A stretch of 64,000 nt of DNA from Adlercreutzia rubneri (GCF_009755265.1 NZ_WPOO01000001.1:124001-188000), one strand, 5' to 3'. Counted from the first letter of the stretch, positions 43,751 through 53,350 are shown. Notes: generated from the sequence alone by a model not told the origin. Made by a program: numbers and translations.

Positions 43751-45307
43751 ATGGAGAAGGTAACGAGAAGGGCTTTTATTGGCGGTATGGGAGCCATCCT
43801 TGCCACGGGCGCCGTGGCGATGAGCGGCTGCGCGCCGAAGGACGATGGGAAGCAAGCCGAGCTTTCCGCCACGGGAAGCGACCAGTCGGAAGCGCCGGTG
43901 CCGGACGAGACGCTCGAATTTGACATTGCCGTTGTAGGCGCTGGCTGCTCAGGCCTTGCCGCTTGTGTTCAGGCAGCCGAATCGGGCGCATCGGTTATCT
44001 GCATCGAGGCGAAGAGCATCGCCGGCGGCGCAGCGGGCGGCGTCGAGGGCCTGTTCGCCGTGAATTCCCAGATTCAGAAAGATCAAAACATCACAGTGTC
44101 CATGGGCGAGATGATTCGTACCGAGCTTGAGCAGAACCAGTACCGCAACAGCGGCTTGGTGCTCCGAGATTTGGTGAAGGCATCGGGTGAGGATATCGAC
44201 TGGCTTGTGTCCAAGGGCGTGCGCTTCGGCAAGGTCGACAACTATGTGGGCTTCCATCCGATTTTCCACTGGTTCGAGACCGGCACGGGCGCCGAGAGCT
44301 ATATCGTGCCCATGAACGAGACGGCCGTCGGCGAAGGGGTGGAGTTCCTCTTCGACACCCATGCCGACGAGCTCATCTGCGATGAGGGCGGCTCTGTTGT
44401 CGGTCTGTTCGCGACGAAGGCCGACGGAACCGTTGTCCAGGTCAATACGCGCGCGGTTATCTTGGCCACGGGCGGCTACGCCGAGCGTCTCGATTTGCTC
44501 GCCGAGTTCGGGTACACCGAGGAGAACTGCATCCCCACGACCATGGGCTGCGACGGCTCGGGCCATGATATGGCCATCGCCGTTGGAGGCGCCAGCAATA
44601 CTTCGAATATGGGCATGCTCGGCGGCACGACGGTCCCCGATCTGCCCGCGTTCTTCGAGGGCGGCTATTTCTGCTCGGTCATGAACTCCCTGGCCAACAT
44701 TCCCTGGGTGCTGTGGGTGAACGAGCGGGGAGAGCGCTTCGTCAACGAGGACTTGTCCCTGGCGAACCATATGATTACGGCCAACCCCATCCGCATGTGC
44801 AAGCAGGCATTCATCCTCATGGACGAAGCCATGATGAACGACTATGTTGCCGGCGACGCTCAGGGACTCAAGGAGCTGGAGGACGGCCAGGCCAAGGGAA
44901 TCATCTTCAAGGCGTCGAACTGGAAAGACCTTGCCTCGTCGATTGGAGCCGATGCCGAGATTCTCAGCGAGACGCTTGAGAGCTACAACGGTTGCTGCGA
45001 GGCCGGCGACGACTCCGATTTCGGCAAAGCCTCGGAGTTCATGCGCCCGCTCGCGATGGAGGGCACGGTGTATGCCGTAGAGATCAAGAGCAGCCTGGGA
45101 AAGACCATGGGGTCTTTGAAGACCGACCGCAACTTCAATGTGGTCGACGAGCAGGCAGAACCCATCGCCGGCCTCTATGCTGTTGGCGTCGAAGGCGCGA
45201 TGATCTGGGCGAACGTCTATACGATGAACATCTCTGGATCGTGCGGCGCCCACAATATCTACTCGGGTCGCACGGCCGTTCTGCACGCGGTGGAGACGCG
45301 GCTGTAA
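43751..45307 (+). CDS. Tat-exported FAD flavoprotein reductase without FMN domain
   Basis: A 518-residue protein. The twin-arginine VTRRAFIGGMG and lipobox MSGC indicate an exported lipoprotein. FAD binding is by FDIAVVGAGCSGLAACVQAA (about residue 57). C-terminal FAD contact is in GLYAVGVEGAMIWANVY. It has no covalent-FMN domain, so a separate electron-donor protein is needed. It belongs to the fumarate reductase/3-ketosteroid-1-dehydrogenase-like superfamily; the substrate is unknown. The ATG follows AAAGGAG. It lies behind a frameshifted MarR-like regulator and ends in a strong terminator. Confidence 0.88.
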   Translation: MEKVTRRAFIGGMGAILATGAVAMSGCAPKDDGKQAELSATGSDQSEAPVPDETLEFDIAVVGAGCSGLAACVQAAESGASVICIEAKSIAGGAAGGVEGLFAVNSQIQKDQNITVSMGEMIRTELEQNQYRNSGLVLRDLVKASGEDIDWLVSKGVRFGKVDNYVGFHPIFHWFETGTGAESYIVPMNETAVGEGVEFLFDTHADELICDEGGSVVGLFATKADGTVVQVNTRAVILATGGYAERLDLLAEFGYTEENCIPTTMGCDGSGHDMAIAVGGASNTSNMGMLGGTTVPDLPAFFEGGYFCSVMNSLANIPWVLWVNERGERFVNEDLSLANHMITANPIRMCKQAFILMDEAMMNDYVAGDAQGLKELEDGQAKGIIFKASNWKDLASSIGADAEILSETLESYNGCCEAGDDSDFGKASEFMRPLAMEGTVYAVEIKSSLGKTMGSLKTDRNFNVVDEQAEPIAGLYAVGVEGAMIWANVYTMNISGSCGAHNIYSGRTAVLHAVETRL

Positions 45308-45334
45308 TCGCGCTCGGCAAGGTACCCTCCCTCT

Positions 45335-45365
45335 GAGAGGCGCTCTGCGGAGCGCCTCTTTTTAC
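45335..45365 (+). terminator. Terminator of the flavoprotein gene
   Basis: AGAGGCGCTC-TGCG-GAGCGCCTCT followed by TTTTT is a 10-bp perfect stem. Confidence 0.9.
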
Positions 45366-45480
45366 GGGCGCAAGCCGCCGGCATCGTAGCTGACAGCGTA
45401 CATGTTGGTGATGGGCGGGTCGTTCACGTCGAGAATCTGCGATTTGGCGTTCATTCTTAGGCTGTCGACAGTGGTGAAGA
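45362..45480 (-). pseudogene. C-terminal remnant of a flavoprotein gene
   Basis: On the minus strand about 40 codons end in TAA at 45362-45364. They read VDSLRMNAKSQILDVNDPPI and then TNMYAVSYDAGGL, matching the last FAD-contact segment of the reductase flavoproteins in this window. The rest is missing. The 5' side is cut abruptly where the ferrochelatase remnant begins. Confidence 0.75.
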
Positions 45481-45603
45481 AGCGCCCACCGCCAGCGCTC
45501 CGACGACGAGGCCTTCATCTACGTCCCCTGCCTGAACCGCAGCAAGGCCCACCTGAAGGTCCTCACCGCCGTGCTCGCCCCTTACGTGGGCGATGGGGAG
45601 TAG
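45481..45603 (+). pseudogene. 3'-end remnant of a second ferrochelatase gene
   Basis: About 40 codons ending in TAG read AHRQRSDDEAFIYVPCLNRS and then KAHLKVLTAVLAPYVGDGE. They align without gaps to the last 40 residues of HemH at 42523-42642. The DNA is diverged, by roughly a quarter of positions, so it is not a recent tandem copy. It marks a recombination breakpoint around the intervening regulator/flavoprotein cassette. Confidence 0.88.
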
Positions 45604-45678
45604 GGGGTTCCCGAAAAGGCGAGGCGCCGGAAACCTGAAGGCTCCCGGCGCAAGAGAAAGAGGTGGCGAAGCGAGCCG

Positions 45679-47562
45679 CTAGAGATCGGCGATAACGGCC
45701 TCCGCCATGAGGTATCCGTAGTTCATGGCGGCGTCGAATCCCATTGCGTAGGGTCGGCCGTCCTTCTCCTCGATGGAGCCGCACACGTCACCGGCGGCAT
45801 ACAGACCCGCTACGGGCTTTCCGTCTTCAGTGAGCACGTGCCCCGCAGTGTCGATGGCCAGTCCTCCGGTCGTCAGGTAGAAGGTGGGGATGCAACTGAC
45901 GATCCAGATGCCGTTGTAGGTGTCGAGGTACGGGAGGTTCTTGCGCCCGAACTCGTCTTCCTCGCCGGCGAGGGCATGGGCGTTGTGGGCCTCGATGGTG
46001 GCCTCCAGTTGGGGCAGGTCGAGCGCCGCGGCCGCCTCTTCGACTGAGGCGAAGTGAACCATGTCCCCGCGTCGTTCGAGACACTTGTAAGTGTCCATGG
46101 CGTAGAGCTCATTCTTATTGGTGGTGATGCGCCCCGACTCATCGGTGATATAGAAGAAGGCGCCCCCGTTGGCCGCATCGCGCAAGCCACGTCCGAGCAT
46201 CCCGTGGTTGTCGGACATCATGTTGCCGAACTGCGCTCCCGAGGCGTTCACGATAATGCCCGGTGTCGTCTGGTAGAGGAAGGCGATCTCGAAGTTGGAG
46301 CCTGCTTGGCTCGTCGTCGAGAGGAACGCGCCGAGCTCGCGGCCCATGCATTCCACGGCACCGCCGGCCTTCTGGCCCATGAGAATGCCCTCGCCGGTGG
46401 ATCCCGGCGCGCAGTTGAACTTGTACTCGGCGTATTCGGGATAGTGCTCGGCGATCATCTCGGGATTCGCGGCGAATCCGCCGGTAGTGAGGCAGACGGC
46501 CTTCGCGGTCACCGTCCAGGTGGATCCGTCGCGCCCTTCAGCCAGAAGGCCGGTCACGCGCCCGTCCGAATCCTGCGAGAGCTCAGTGACCTTGGTAGCA
46601 TAGATGATCTGGCCGCCAAGCGCGCCCACTCGGTCGACGAGGAAGTCCTTGGCGTATCCGCAGCCGCCCATATAGCAGCCGGGGGCGAGATAGGGAGTTA
46701 CGCCGTAGGCTGGGTTTACGCCGAGGCTGTAGAAGCCAACGCCCATGCCATGCAGCCAGTCCACAAGCTTTCCGGAATTGTCGTACATCGCGGTCTGATA
46801 GGGCATCGCGCCATCGAAACGGTCGTTCTCGGGCACGAGGTACTTGCTCATGATCGCCAACATGCCTGCCTTGCTGAACATGGGGTTCTCGTCGTGCCGT
46901 CCGACTGCGTAGTTCGCCTGCAGCTCCGATTCCGCAGCCGCCACGCCCGAGTAGGTCATCGGCATCGAGCCGCCCGCGATGTCCTGCTTCTCGAAGAGGA
47001 CGACCGACTTGCCGGCTTCCAGGAGACGGACGGCGGCGATGAGTCCTGCGGTGCCGGCCCCCGCAAGCGCAACATCCACCTCGACGGCTTGGTCGGTCCC
47101 GCCGCTCGACTCTGCGGCTCCCAGGCTGAAGGTCGCCAGGTCGCCGCCGGCGTTCATGATTGCATCCGAGACGGCGTTCCTGACGGCGATGGAAGTGGTC
47201 GTCGCGCCCGAGACGACATCAACGTCGAGATTTTTCGCCTCGAGGATTCGCGCCGCCATCATGGGGGCCGCCGTCGTGCCGATGCCAATGGTGTCGTCGC
47301 ATCGCAGCACGCGAATCGAGGCGAGGTCTCCGTTGGCCACAACTACCTCGGCAATCAGCTCGTCGTCGTGGCCCATGGCCGTGCCGATCCATTTGCCGTC
47401 AGTGAAGATTTCGGGGATCCCTTTCTCGGCGCCGGTGTCCGGCATGGCTCCTTGATCAGATGGCGTCTGCTTTGGGGCGGAGCATCCGGCCAGCCCTCCG
47501 ACGGCGGCGGCTCCACCGAGAGCCAAGGACCCCATGATAAAGTCCCTGCGATTGAGCTTCAT
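45679..47562 (-). CDS. Tat-exported FMN/FAD flavoprotein reductase
   Basis: A 627-residue protein. Twin-arginine NRRDFIMGSLA and lipobox LAGC. An N-terminal FMN-binding domain (about residues 50-140) carries the flavinylation site DVDVVSGATTTSIAV. The FAD domain begins at VDVALAGAGTAGLIAAVRLL (about 162). C-terminal FAD contact is GLYAAGDVCG. Domain order is FMN-FAD, the reverse of the paralogue at 26024. It is likely an extracytoplasmic acceptor reductase of unknown substrate. It diverges from an intact LuxR-type regulator 283 nt away. Confidence 0.9.
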   Translation of the reverse strand: MKLNRRDFIMGSLALGGAAAVGGLAGCSAPKQTPSDQGAMPDTGAEKGIPEIFTDGKWIGTAMGHDDELIAEVVVANGDLASIRVLRCDDTIGIGTTAAPMMAARILEAKNLDVDVVSGATTTSIAVRNAVSDAIMNAGGDLATFSLGAAESSGGTDQAVEVDVALAGAGTAGLIAAVRLLEAGKSVVLFEKQDIAGGSMPMTYSGVAAAESELQANYAVGRHDENPMFSKAGMLAIMSKYLVPENDRFDGAMPYQTAMYDNSGKLVDWLHGMGVGFYSLGVNPAYGVTPYLAPGCYMGGCGYAKDFLVDRVGALGGQIIYATKVTELSQDSDGRVTGLLAEGRDGSTWTVTAKAVCLTTGGFAANPEMIAEHYPEYAEYKFNCAPGSTGEGILMGQKAGGAVECMGRELGAFLSTTSQAGSNFEIAFLYQTTPGIIVNASGAQFGNMMSDNHGMLGRGLRDAANGGAFFYITDESGRITTNKNELYAMDTYKCLERRGDMVHFASVEEAAAALDLPQLEATIEAHNAHALAGEEDEFGRKNLPYLDTYNGIWIVSCIPTFYLTTGGLAIDTAGHVLTEDGKPVAGLYAAGDVCGSIEEKDGRPYAMGFDAAMNYGYLMAEAVIADL

Positions 47563-47661
47563 AAGCGCATTCCCTCCTTTTGGGATTGTTGGTGCCGCGA
47601 CTCAGTGCTTGCGCGGCGTGGACCTTTGGAAGTATGGAACGCAATCGCGGCGGCCGCGACC

Positions 47662-47718
47662 CCGAAAATCGGTGCATTTCTTGCGAGCGATACGCCCGCC
47701 CGTATGACCGAAAATTGG
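47662..47718. promoter_or_regulatory. Possible paired operator in the divergent region
   Basis: CCGAAAATCGG (47662-47672) and CCGAAAATTGG (47708-47718) are near-identical palindromes 46 bp apart, between the flavoprotein and LuxR-type gene starts. Confidence 0.45.
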
Positions 47719-47845
47719 GTATCTTTTCGAATAAGGCCTGATCGGCTGTATGCAGTATTCGAGTTTGTAAAAAATGAGGCATTCGGGTTATGGGCGAGCA
47801 TGTGCGAGCAGTAGAATAGTCCAAATTGCGAAAGGGGAGGTGTCG

Positions 47846-49375
47846 ATGGCCGACGGGCTGGCGAAAACATTGGCAGGAGTGCTCGGCTTCGGTCTCTGCA
47901 AGACGGCGCTTGGCGTGGCTTATTTGACGGCGATGGGGTCGGTGTTTTCCAATGTCGGTTTTATCTCGGAGCTGAGCTTTATGACCCCCATGCTCGTCGC
48001 CTCGCTTGCCACGGCGTCTCTGATCGTGCTCGGGGCGCGCAGAGGGCGTCTTTCGCCTGGATCACTCAAGCAATATCCTGCCGTGCTCGCGCTGTCCCTA
48101 GGGTTTCTCTTTGGTGGTGCGAATTTGCTCCCTGGTCTTCCCGAGGATGCTCTCGCTCTTGTCTGCGGCTTACTCTGCGGCTTCTCCTCTACGGTTCTCA
48201 ATATCGTGTGGCTCGATGTGCTCTCCGCTGAACGAGATGTGGCCGCGCCGACCATCCAGATCATCGGTGCCCTCATCGTCCAGTGCGTCCTCATTCCCCT
48301 GGCAGTCGGTGTCGATCGCTTTTGGGCTTTCGGGGCGCCGATCGTGGCAGTGTGCCTCTCGGCCCTGCTGCTCGCCTACAAGAAGCGCGGTATGGTCTTT
48401 CCTGCGAGGAACATTCTCGCGCCCGCCGATTCGCCAAAGCGACGCGATCTGGCTCTCGCGTACCTTTGCGTATTTGTCCTTGTGGGGGTCGTCGGTATTT
48501 TGCATACCGCCGTGCTCGGCTCGCAATCGGAGCATTTGGTCGGCGATGTGAATATGTGGGTGCCGCTTGCCGTCGCGACGCTCGTCACGCTGCTCATGGC
48601 GATCGTCGCCCTCAGGCGTCCCCATCCGACGTCGGTGTATCGGGTTTGTCTGCCGTTGCTGCTTGTGGTTTTGTCGCTTCTGCCCTTTTTCGGAGATGCG
48701 CTGGGAGGACTTGTCGGTCTTATCGTGATCGTCTGCTACGACGTCTGCGGCATGGTGTTCTTACTCTACATCGTCGACTGTTCGCGCCGCCTCGATCTTT
48801 CTGCCTACCTTCTCGCGGGTGCTTATTTGGGAGGTTCGGCTCTTTCCCTCCTTGCGGGCCTAGGCATTGGCAGCGTATTGCGAGCTCTGAGTGTTGATTA
48901 CGGCCTTTCCTTGCTCACTCTCCTTGCCTTTGCGGCCATCTATCCGTTGGCTGGTGTCTTCATGTTCGGGCTTCGGAAGATTCAGCGCCGGTCGACGACT
49001 GATGCGGATGAGAGTGCGCGGAGTGGGGTCGATGTTCGAGAGGACGCTTCGAAGTGCGAGAGCAAGCACGAAGCGAATGCTTTTACCCAGGGTTCCGCCG
49101 AAGAAATCCAAAACGAGCTGAGAGTGATCGACGATATTCTAGAGAGCGGCGTTGAGGTAATTGCCGGCGAAAATGGACTCACGCGGCGCGAGAGGGAGAT
49201 CTTGGGCTATTTGGCCCGTGGACGCTCGGCGCGCTACATCGCAGAGGATCTCGTGATTTCCGAAAACACCGTCTGGGCCCATGTTAAGCGCATCTATGCA
49301 AAGACGGGCGTCCATACTAAGCAAGAGCTTATGAGCTCTGTTGAGCAGGCGGCCCTGAGAAAGCGGCAGCAATGA
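47846..49375 (+). CDS. membrane LuxR-type transcriptional regulator
   Basis: A 509-residue protein. It has about 11-12 hydrophobic helices (residues 5-390), then a charged linker and a C-terminal LuxR-type helix-turn-helix (LTRREREILGYLARGRSARY, then SENTVWAHVKRIYAKTGVHT). The ATG follows GGGGAGG. It diverges from the FMN/FAD flavoprotein, so it probably controls that gene in response to a small molecule sensed in the membrane. It is the only one of the three such regulators here whose frame is intact. Confidence 0.9.
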   Translation: MADGLAKTLAGVLGFGLCKTALGVAYLTAMGSVFSNVGFISELSFMTPMLVASLATASLIVLGARRGRLSPGSLKQYPAVLALSLGFLFGGANLLPGLPEDALALVCGLLCGFSSTVLNIVWLDVLSAERDVAAPTIQIIGALIVQCVLIPLAVGVDRFWAFGAPIVAVCLSALLLAYKKRGMVFPARNILAPADSPKRRDLALAYLCVFVLVGVVGILHTAVLGSQSEHLVGDVNMWVPLAVATLVTLLMAIVALRRPHPTSVYRVCLPLLLVVLSLLPFFGDALGGLVGLIVIVCYDVCGMVFLLYIVDCSRRLDLSAYLLAGAYLGGSALSLLAGLGIGSVLRALSVDYGLSLLTLLAFAAIYPLAGVFMFGLRKIQRRSTTDADESARSGVDVREDASKCESKHEANAFTQGSAEEIQNELRVIDDILESGVEVIAGENGLTRREREILGYLARGRSARYIAEDLVISENTVWAHVKRIYAKTGVHTKQELMSSVEQAALRKRQQ

Positions 49376-49530
49376 CGCGACAGTCGTGACGGTTGGTCCG
49401 ATTGCGGTGTCCGCTGAGCTCGTCCCTTGCGTGGTCAATGCGGAATAGGACAGGACTGCGCCGCTCGCGCTTGTAAGTTAGGTTGTTCGCCCGGAAGACA
49501 ATTCTGGATTGGCCGGTAGTGGTGCCCTCG

Positions 49531-49824
49531 TTTGGAAAATGTGCTTTTTTGGACTGAATTCTGCATGAGCCCGAGTCTTGCACTCAAAAAAGCACATATT
49601 CCAAATCGGCGTTTCCAGAAAAGCACATATTCCAGATTGAAGCGGATGGTTATCGGCTCGCATTTCAATATCGAGAGATTTCATAGGATGTTGAACTGGT
49701 ATTTTCTCGGAATACCCTTCAAGCTATCCCAGCAAAGGTCGAGAGCGACTTGGAAAATGTGCTTTTTTGAAAGGCCGCGTAGCTTCCCCGGAGCAGAGCT
49801 TCCAGAAAAGCACATTTTCCAAAT
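49531..49824. repeat. Five copies of a 22-bp repeat (TTGGAAAATGTGCTTTTTTG type)
   Basis: Direct copies at 49531-49552 and 49749-49771; inverted copies at 49585-49606, 49615-49636 and 49801-49824. Direct and inverted copies can pair as two large hairpins. The surrounding 600-bp region holds no supported gene. The unit was not seen elsewhere in the window. Confidence 0.8.
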
Positions 49825-49884
49825 GTAATACGCCGCCGCTCACCCAGACTGCAGCATGGCAGGGTCGCTTGGGCAGAAACAAAG

Positions 49885-49912
49885 AGAAAGGCTCTACGAA
49901 GAGAGCCTTTCT
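49885..49912. terminator. Hairpin terminator
   Basis: AGAAAGGCTCT and AGAGCCTTTCT form a perfect 11-bp stem. It could end the leftward flavoprotein remnant's transcript. Confidence 0.65.
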
Positions 49913-49979
49913 AGCTGGAATGCCGCAGCCGCAGGGAGGGGGAGGCCGCAGCGGAGTAAGCGGTTTCGCGCGCGGGCGC

Positions 49980-50321
49980 TTAGGCCTCGGCGAGTTCGTG
50001 GCCGAGCAGGTAACCGAAGGTAATGCAGCGGCCGTGGGAGTTGCCGGCGACGTTGATGGGGTAGTCCACCGCGGTGATGTCGCCCATGATGTTGCCGAGC
50101 ACGTAGAGGCCCTCGATGACCTCGCCGTTCTCATCAAGGCACTGGAAGTCATTGTTGCACTTCAGGCCACCGCAGACGGCGAGCAGCGCCGGACCGACCT
50201 TCAGGGCGTAGAAGGGGCCCTGCTTCACGGGCGTGAGGAATACGGGCTTCTTGTAGTAGTCGGTGTTCTCGCACATGAAGCGCTCGCCGTTGTCGTTTAC
50301 AAAGAGGAACGGGCCGTGGAG
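49980..50321 (-). pseudogene. C-terminal remnant of a FAD flavoprotein gene
   Basis: The frame reads LHGPFLFVNDNGERFMCENT, then VKQGPFYALKVGPALLAVCGGL, then GLYVLGNIMGD and NSHGRCITFGYLLGHELAEA. This is the substrate-side and final FAD-contact part of a fumarate-reductase-like protein, closest in this window to 53351-54973. An in-frame TGA lies at 50322-50324, and no FAD-binding N-terminus remains upstream. It is a decayed gene of about 115 codons. Confidence 0.85.
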
Positions 50322-50493
50322 TCAGCAGAAGGCCTGAGGATGCGCGCGCAGGAAACGGTCGGCCGAAATTACGACCTCGCGCGGTTGCATCGCGAGTTTG
50401 TGCGTTCCGCATACCCTTAGGACAAAGGTCGGTTATTGGCCCTGTGGGAGTGCTAAAATCCTCCTTACGCTTGAATAGACCCAGGAGGTATCG

Positions 50494-51819
50494 ATGCTCT
50501 CAGAGCGCATGCTCACCACCGTCGTCCGCGCCATGACCGACAAGACCCTGACGCTGCACCCCGTGCCCGAAGGCGCGCTTCCCGACCCCGTGGAGGGGCG
50601 CCCCTACACCCTCTACGTGCACGTTCCCTTCTGCGAGCGGCTGTGCCCCTACTGCTCCTTCAACCGCTTTCCCTACCGGGAGCAGCGCGCTCGCGACTAC
50701 TTCCAGGCCCTGCGCCAGGAGATGCGGATGCTCGCCGATCAGGGTTACGACTTCGAGAGCGTGTATGTGGGCGGCGGCACGCCGACGGTGGACATCGACG
50801 AGCTGTGCGAGACCATTGATTTGGCCCGCGACCTCTTCCACGTGAAGGAGGTCAACTCGGAGACGAACCCGAACCATCTTATCCCGGAGTATCTGGATAA
50901 GCTCAAGGGCCGCATCCAGCGCCTGTCGGTGGGCGTGCAGTCCTTCGACGACAGGCTTCTGCGTCAGATGGACCGCTACGAGAAGTACGGGAGCGGGGAA
51001 GAGATCTTCGAGCGCATCGGCCAGGCGGCCCCGTACTTCGAGTCGCTGAACGTGGACATGATCTTCAACTTCCCCACGCAGACCGAGGACATCCTCATTT
51101 CCGACTGCGAGAAGATCGCTCTGTGCGGCTGCCATCAGACGACGTTCTCGCCGCTGTACCAGTCCCATGCCACCACGCGCAAAATGGAGCAAGTGCTGGG
51201 AAAGATGGACTACGACAAGGAGCGGCGCTTCTATCATATCTTGGACGAGATTCTGGCCGGGGGAGAGAACCCCTTCTTCGAGCGGCGCACGTTGTGGACG
51301 TTCAACCGTCTCGACGAGAATCACGAGCGCAAACAGCATTTGGAAGTGGACGAGTACGCCGTGTCCTATGAGGAGTGCGTGGGCATAGGCTCCGGCTCCA
51401 TCACGCATCTGGGTGACAACCTGTTCGTGAACACGTTTAATCTGGAAGAGTGCGGCGAGCTGGTGCGCGCCGGCGCGACGCCGCTGCTCGGCAAGACCGA
51501 TCTGCCACGCCGTGACCTCATGCGCTACAAGTTTTTGCTGCAGTTGTACAGCCTGCGCTTCGACAAGCACGAATTCGAGCGCGATTTCGGCGTGTCCGTG
51601 GAGCGCGGGCTGCCCGTTGAGATGGCCTTCATGCGGGCCAATGGCGCGTTTGCCACCGACAACGCCGACGAGCTGACCCTCACCCCGGCCGGCCGCTACC
51701 TCACCGTGGTGCTGTACCGCCAGTACCTCGCCGGTCTGAACAACCTGCGCGAGCAGGCCCGCGCCAAGCTCCCCGGCGACGAGCGCGACCTCCTGTTCGG
51801 CGACGGCACGGAGAAGTAG
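50494..51819 (+). CDS. radical SAM enzyme of the HemN/HemW/HutW family
   Basis: A 441-residue protein with the radical SAM cluster motif CERLCPYCSF (C-x3-C-x2-C, near residue 46), VYVGGGTPTVD and RLSVGVQSFDDRLLRQM. It also has the family's C-terminal region. Relatives are coproporphyrinogen dehydrogenase, the heme chaperone HemW and the anaerobic heme-degrading ChuW/HutW. The N-terminal extension and lack of a typical HemN tail leave the exact role open. The ATG follows AGGAGG. It may act with the heme supply implied by hemH. Confidence 0.85.
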   Translation: MLSERMLTTVVRAMTDKTLTLHPVPEGALPDPVEGRPYTLYVHVPFCERLCPYCSFNRFPYREQRARDYFQALRQEMRMLADQGYDFESVYVGGGTPTVDIDELCETIDLARDLFHVKEVNSETNPNHLIPEYLDKLKGRIQRLSVGVQSFDDRLLRQMDRYEKYGSGEEIFERIGQAAPYFESLNVDMIFNFPTQTEDILISDCEKIALCGCHQTTFSPLYQSHATTRKMEQVLGKMDYDKERRFYHILDEILAGGENPFFERRTLWTFNRLDENHERKQHLEVDEYAVSYEECVGIGSGSITHLGDNLFVNTFNLEECGELVRAGATPLLGKTDLPRRDLMRYKFLLQLYSLRFDKHEFERDFGVSVERGLPVEMAFMRANGAFATDNADELTLTPAGRYLTVVLYRQYLAGLNNLREQARAKLPGDERDLLFGDGTEK

Positions 51820-52037
51820 CGCAGCGCACGGCGGAGGGCACTTTTAACGAAGGTGGACAAAATGACGTCGAGTGAGTTCTCTGGAGTTCGGATGTGCGCC
51901 GTATGGCGGCTTGTTGCTTTCATTTTATGCGCAAGACGTTAAAATGTTGCTCAGTTTGGGTCGCGAAAGACCTCTTCTCAGCTCACTGGACGCAATTTTG
52001 TCCATTTCTGGCGTAAATACTCTCCAAGGGGCACGCA

Positions 52038-53220
52038 TCATTCGCCACCGCACAGGGCTATGAGCTCCTTGCGGGAGTGCACGCCGCACTTTACGTAGAT
52101 GTGCTGGATGTGGGCCTTCAGCGTGCCGGAGGCGATGAACAGCTCCCGCTCGATCTGCTGGTTGGTCTTGCCGCCCGCGATGAGGCGGCATATCTCGTCC
52201 TCGCGGGGGCTCAAATGACAGGAGGCCGACACCGCGTCGCAGCGCTCGGCGATAGTCTCGGCCCGCAGGCTCTCCTTGGCGAGATTATCGGTCTCCAGAA
52301 GCCGGATGCCCCAGCGGCTGGCCAGGTCCTTCTCCGACAGCAGCATGAGCGTGCTCGCCAGCACCAGCATGACCACGGCCACGGTGATGGCGATGTTCTG
52401 GGTCGTCGGAGCGAGGCCCAAGGCGCCTAAGAGCTCGGCCACGTTGCCACCCCACAGCGTGAACAGCGAGTTCACGCGTACAACGCCCGTGAGTGCGATG
52501 ATGGCGATGCCCATGCGCTTGGACAGGTCGTAGAACAGAAGGGCGATGAGCAGCGACATGAGGGACATGCCCATGGAGATGAGGTAGCCCGCCGCCGTGG
52601 TGCCGAGGATGCCCTCGGCGGGAATGAGCAGGAGCCCGCATACCATGAGCAGAAGCGGCGAGCGGAACAGGGCGCTCACCGAGAAGCGGTCCGAGAAGAA
52701 GTACACGACAATGAAGAACCCGCCCATGACAATGGCGGTCGACAGCGACGAGTGCACCCCGGCGCCGGCGGGCAGCTGGGCTGAGCGCAGCCCGTAGGCG
52801 AAGGCGTAGATGCACAGCACTGCGAGCGGCTTTACGGGGAACGAGAACTTGGGGTAGGCCCGCGGCGTCGTCTCCCGCTCGGGCAGCGCTCGGAACGCGA
52901 GGGCGAGGCTGCCCACGGCGACAAGCGGCAGGAGCACGAGCACGACGGCGAAGCGATCGCCTGAAAGTCCCTGGCAGAGGTAGACGAGCGGCACGGCGAT
53001 GAAGCGGGAGGCGGGCGAGCAGGGTGGCGGCGATGCCGAAGCCCGCGTACAAGTAGTCGAACAGGACATGGGGATCGAAGGGGACGGCCAGCCCCGCCCA
53101 CGGCGCCGCGAAGGTGAGCGTCATCCACGTCCGGGCGCAGCCCAAGGCGAACAGATAGGGGATCATCTGCTCCAGATTGTCGAGGCGGCGCTTCTCGCGC
53201 AGTGCGGGTGTCTTTTCCAT
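52038..53220 (-). pseudogene. membrane LuxR-type regulator, single-base frameshift
   Basis: The N-terminal frame begins MEKTPALREKRRLDNLEQMI at 53220. It shifts near the three-G run 53006-53008 and continues as FIAVPLVYLCQGLSGDRFAV with membrane helices. It ends in a LuxR domain (LSPREDEICRLIAGGKTNQQ, then ASGTLKAHIQHIYVKCGVHS). Removing one base at the run joins both frames. TATAAT lies only about 8 nt before the ATG, so a leaderless message or a different start is possible. It is on the same strand as, and downstream of, the flavoprotein at 53351. Confidence 0.82.
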
Positions 53221-53292
53221 GGGGCCATTATAGCGGGTTGCGTTCATTGCGCCTCGGTTCGTCGGGAAACAGGGCCTTCCCCCATGCGCCAC

Positions 53293-53326
53293 CGCCCCGC
53301 CGGCAGGGAGGGAGGCCGGCGGGGCG
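53293..53326 (-). terminator. GC-rich hairpin after the flavoprotein gene
   Basis: CGCCCCGCCGG and CCGGCGGGGCG form a perfect 11-bp stem, 25 nt past the stop. It has no T tract. Confidence 0.55.
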
Positions 53327-53350
53327 ACAGGTGGGGGAGGGTTATCAGAG

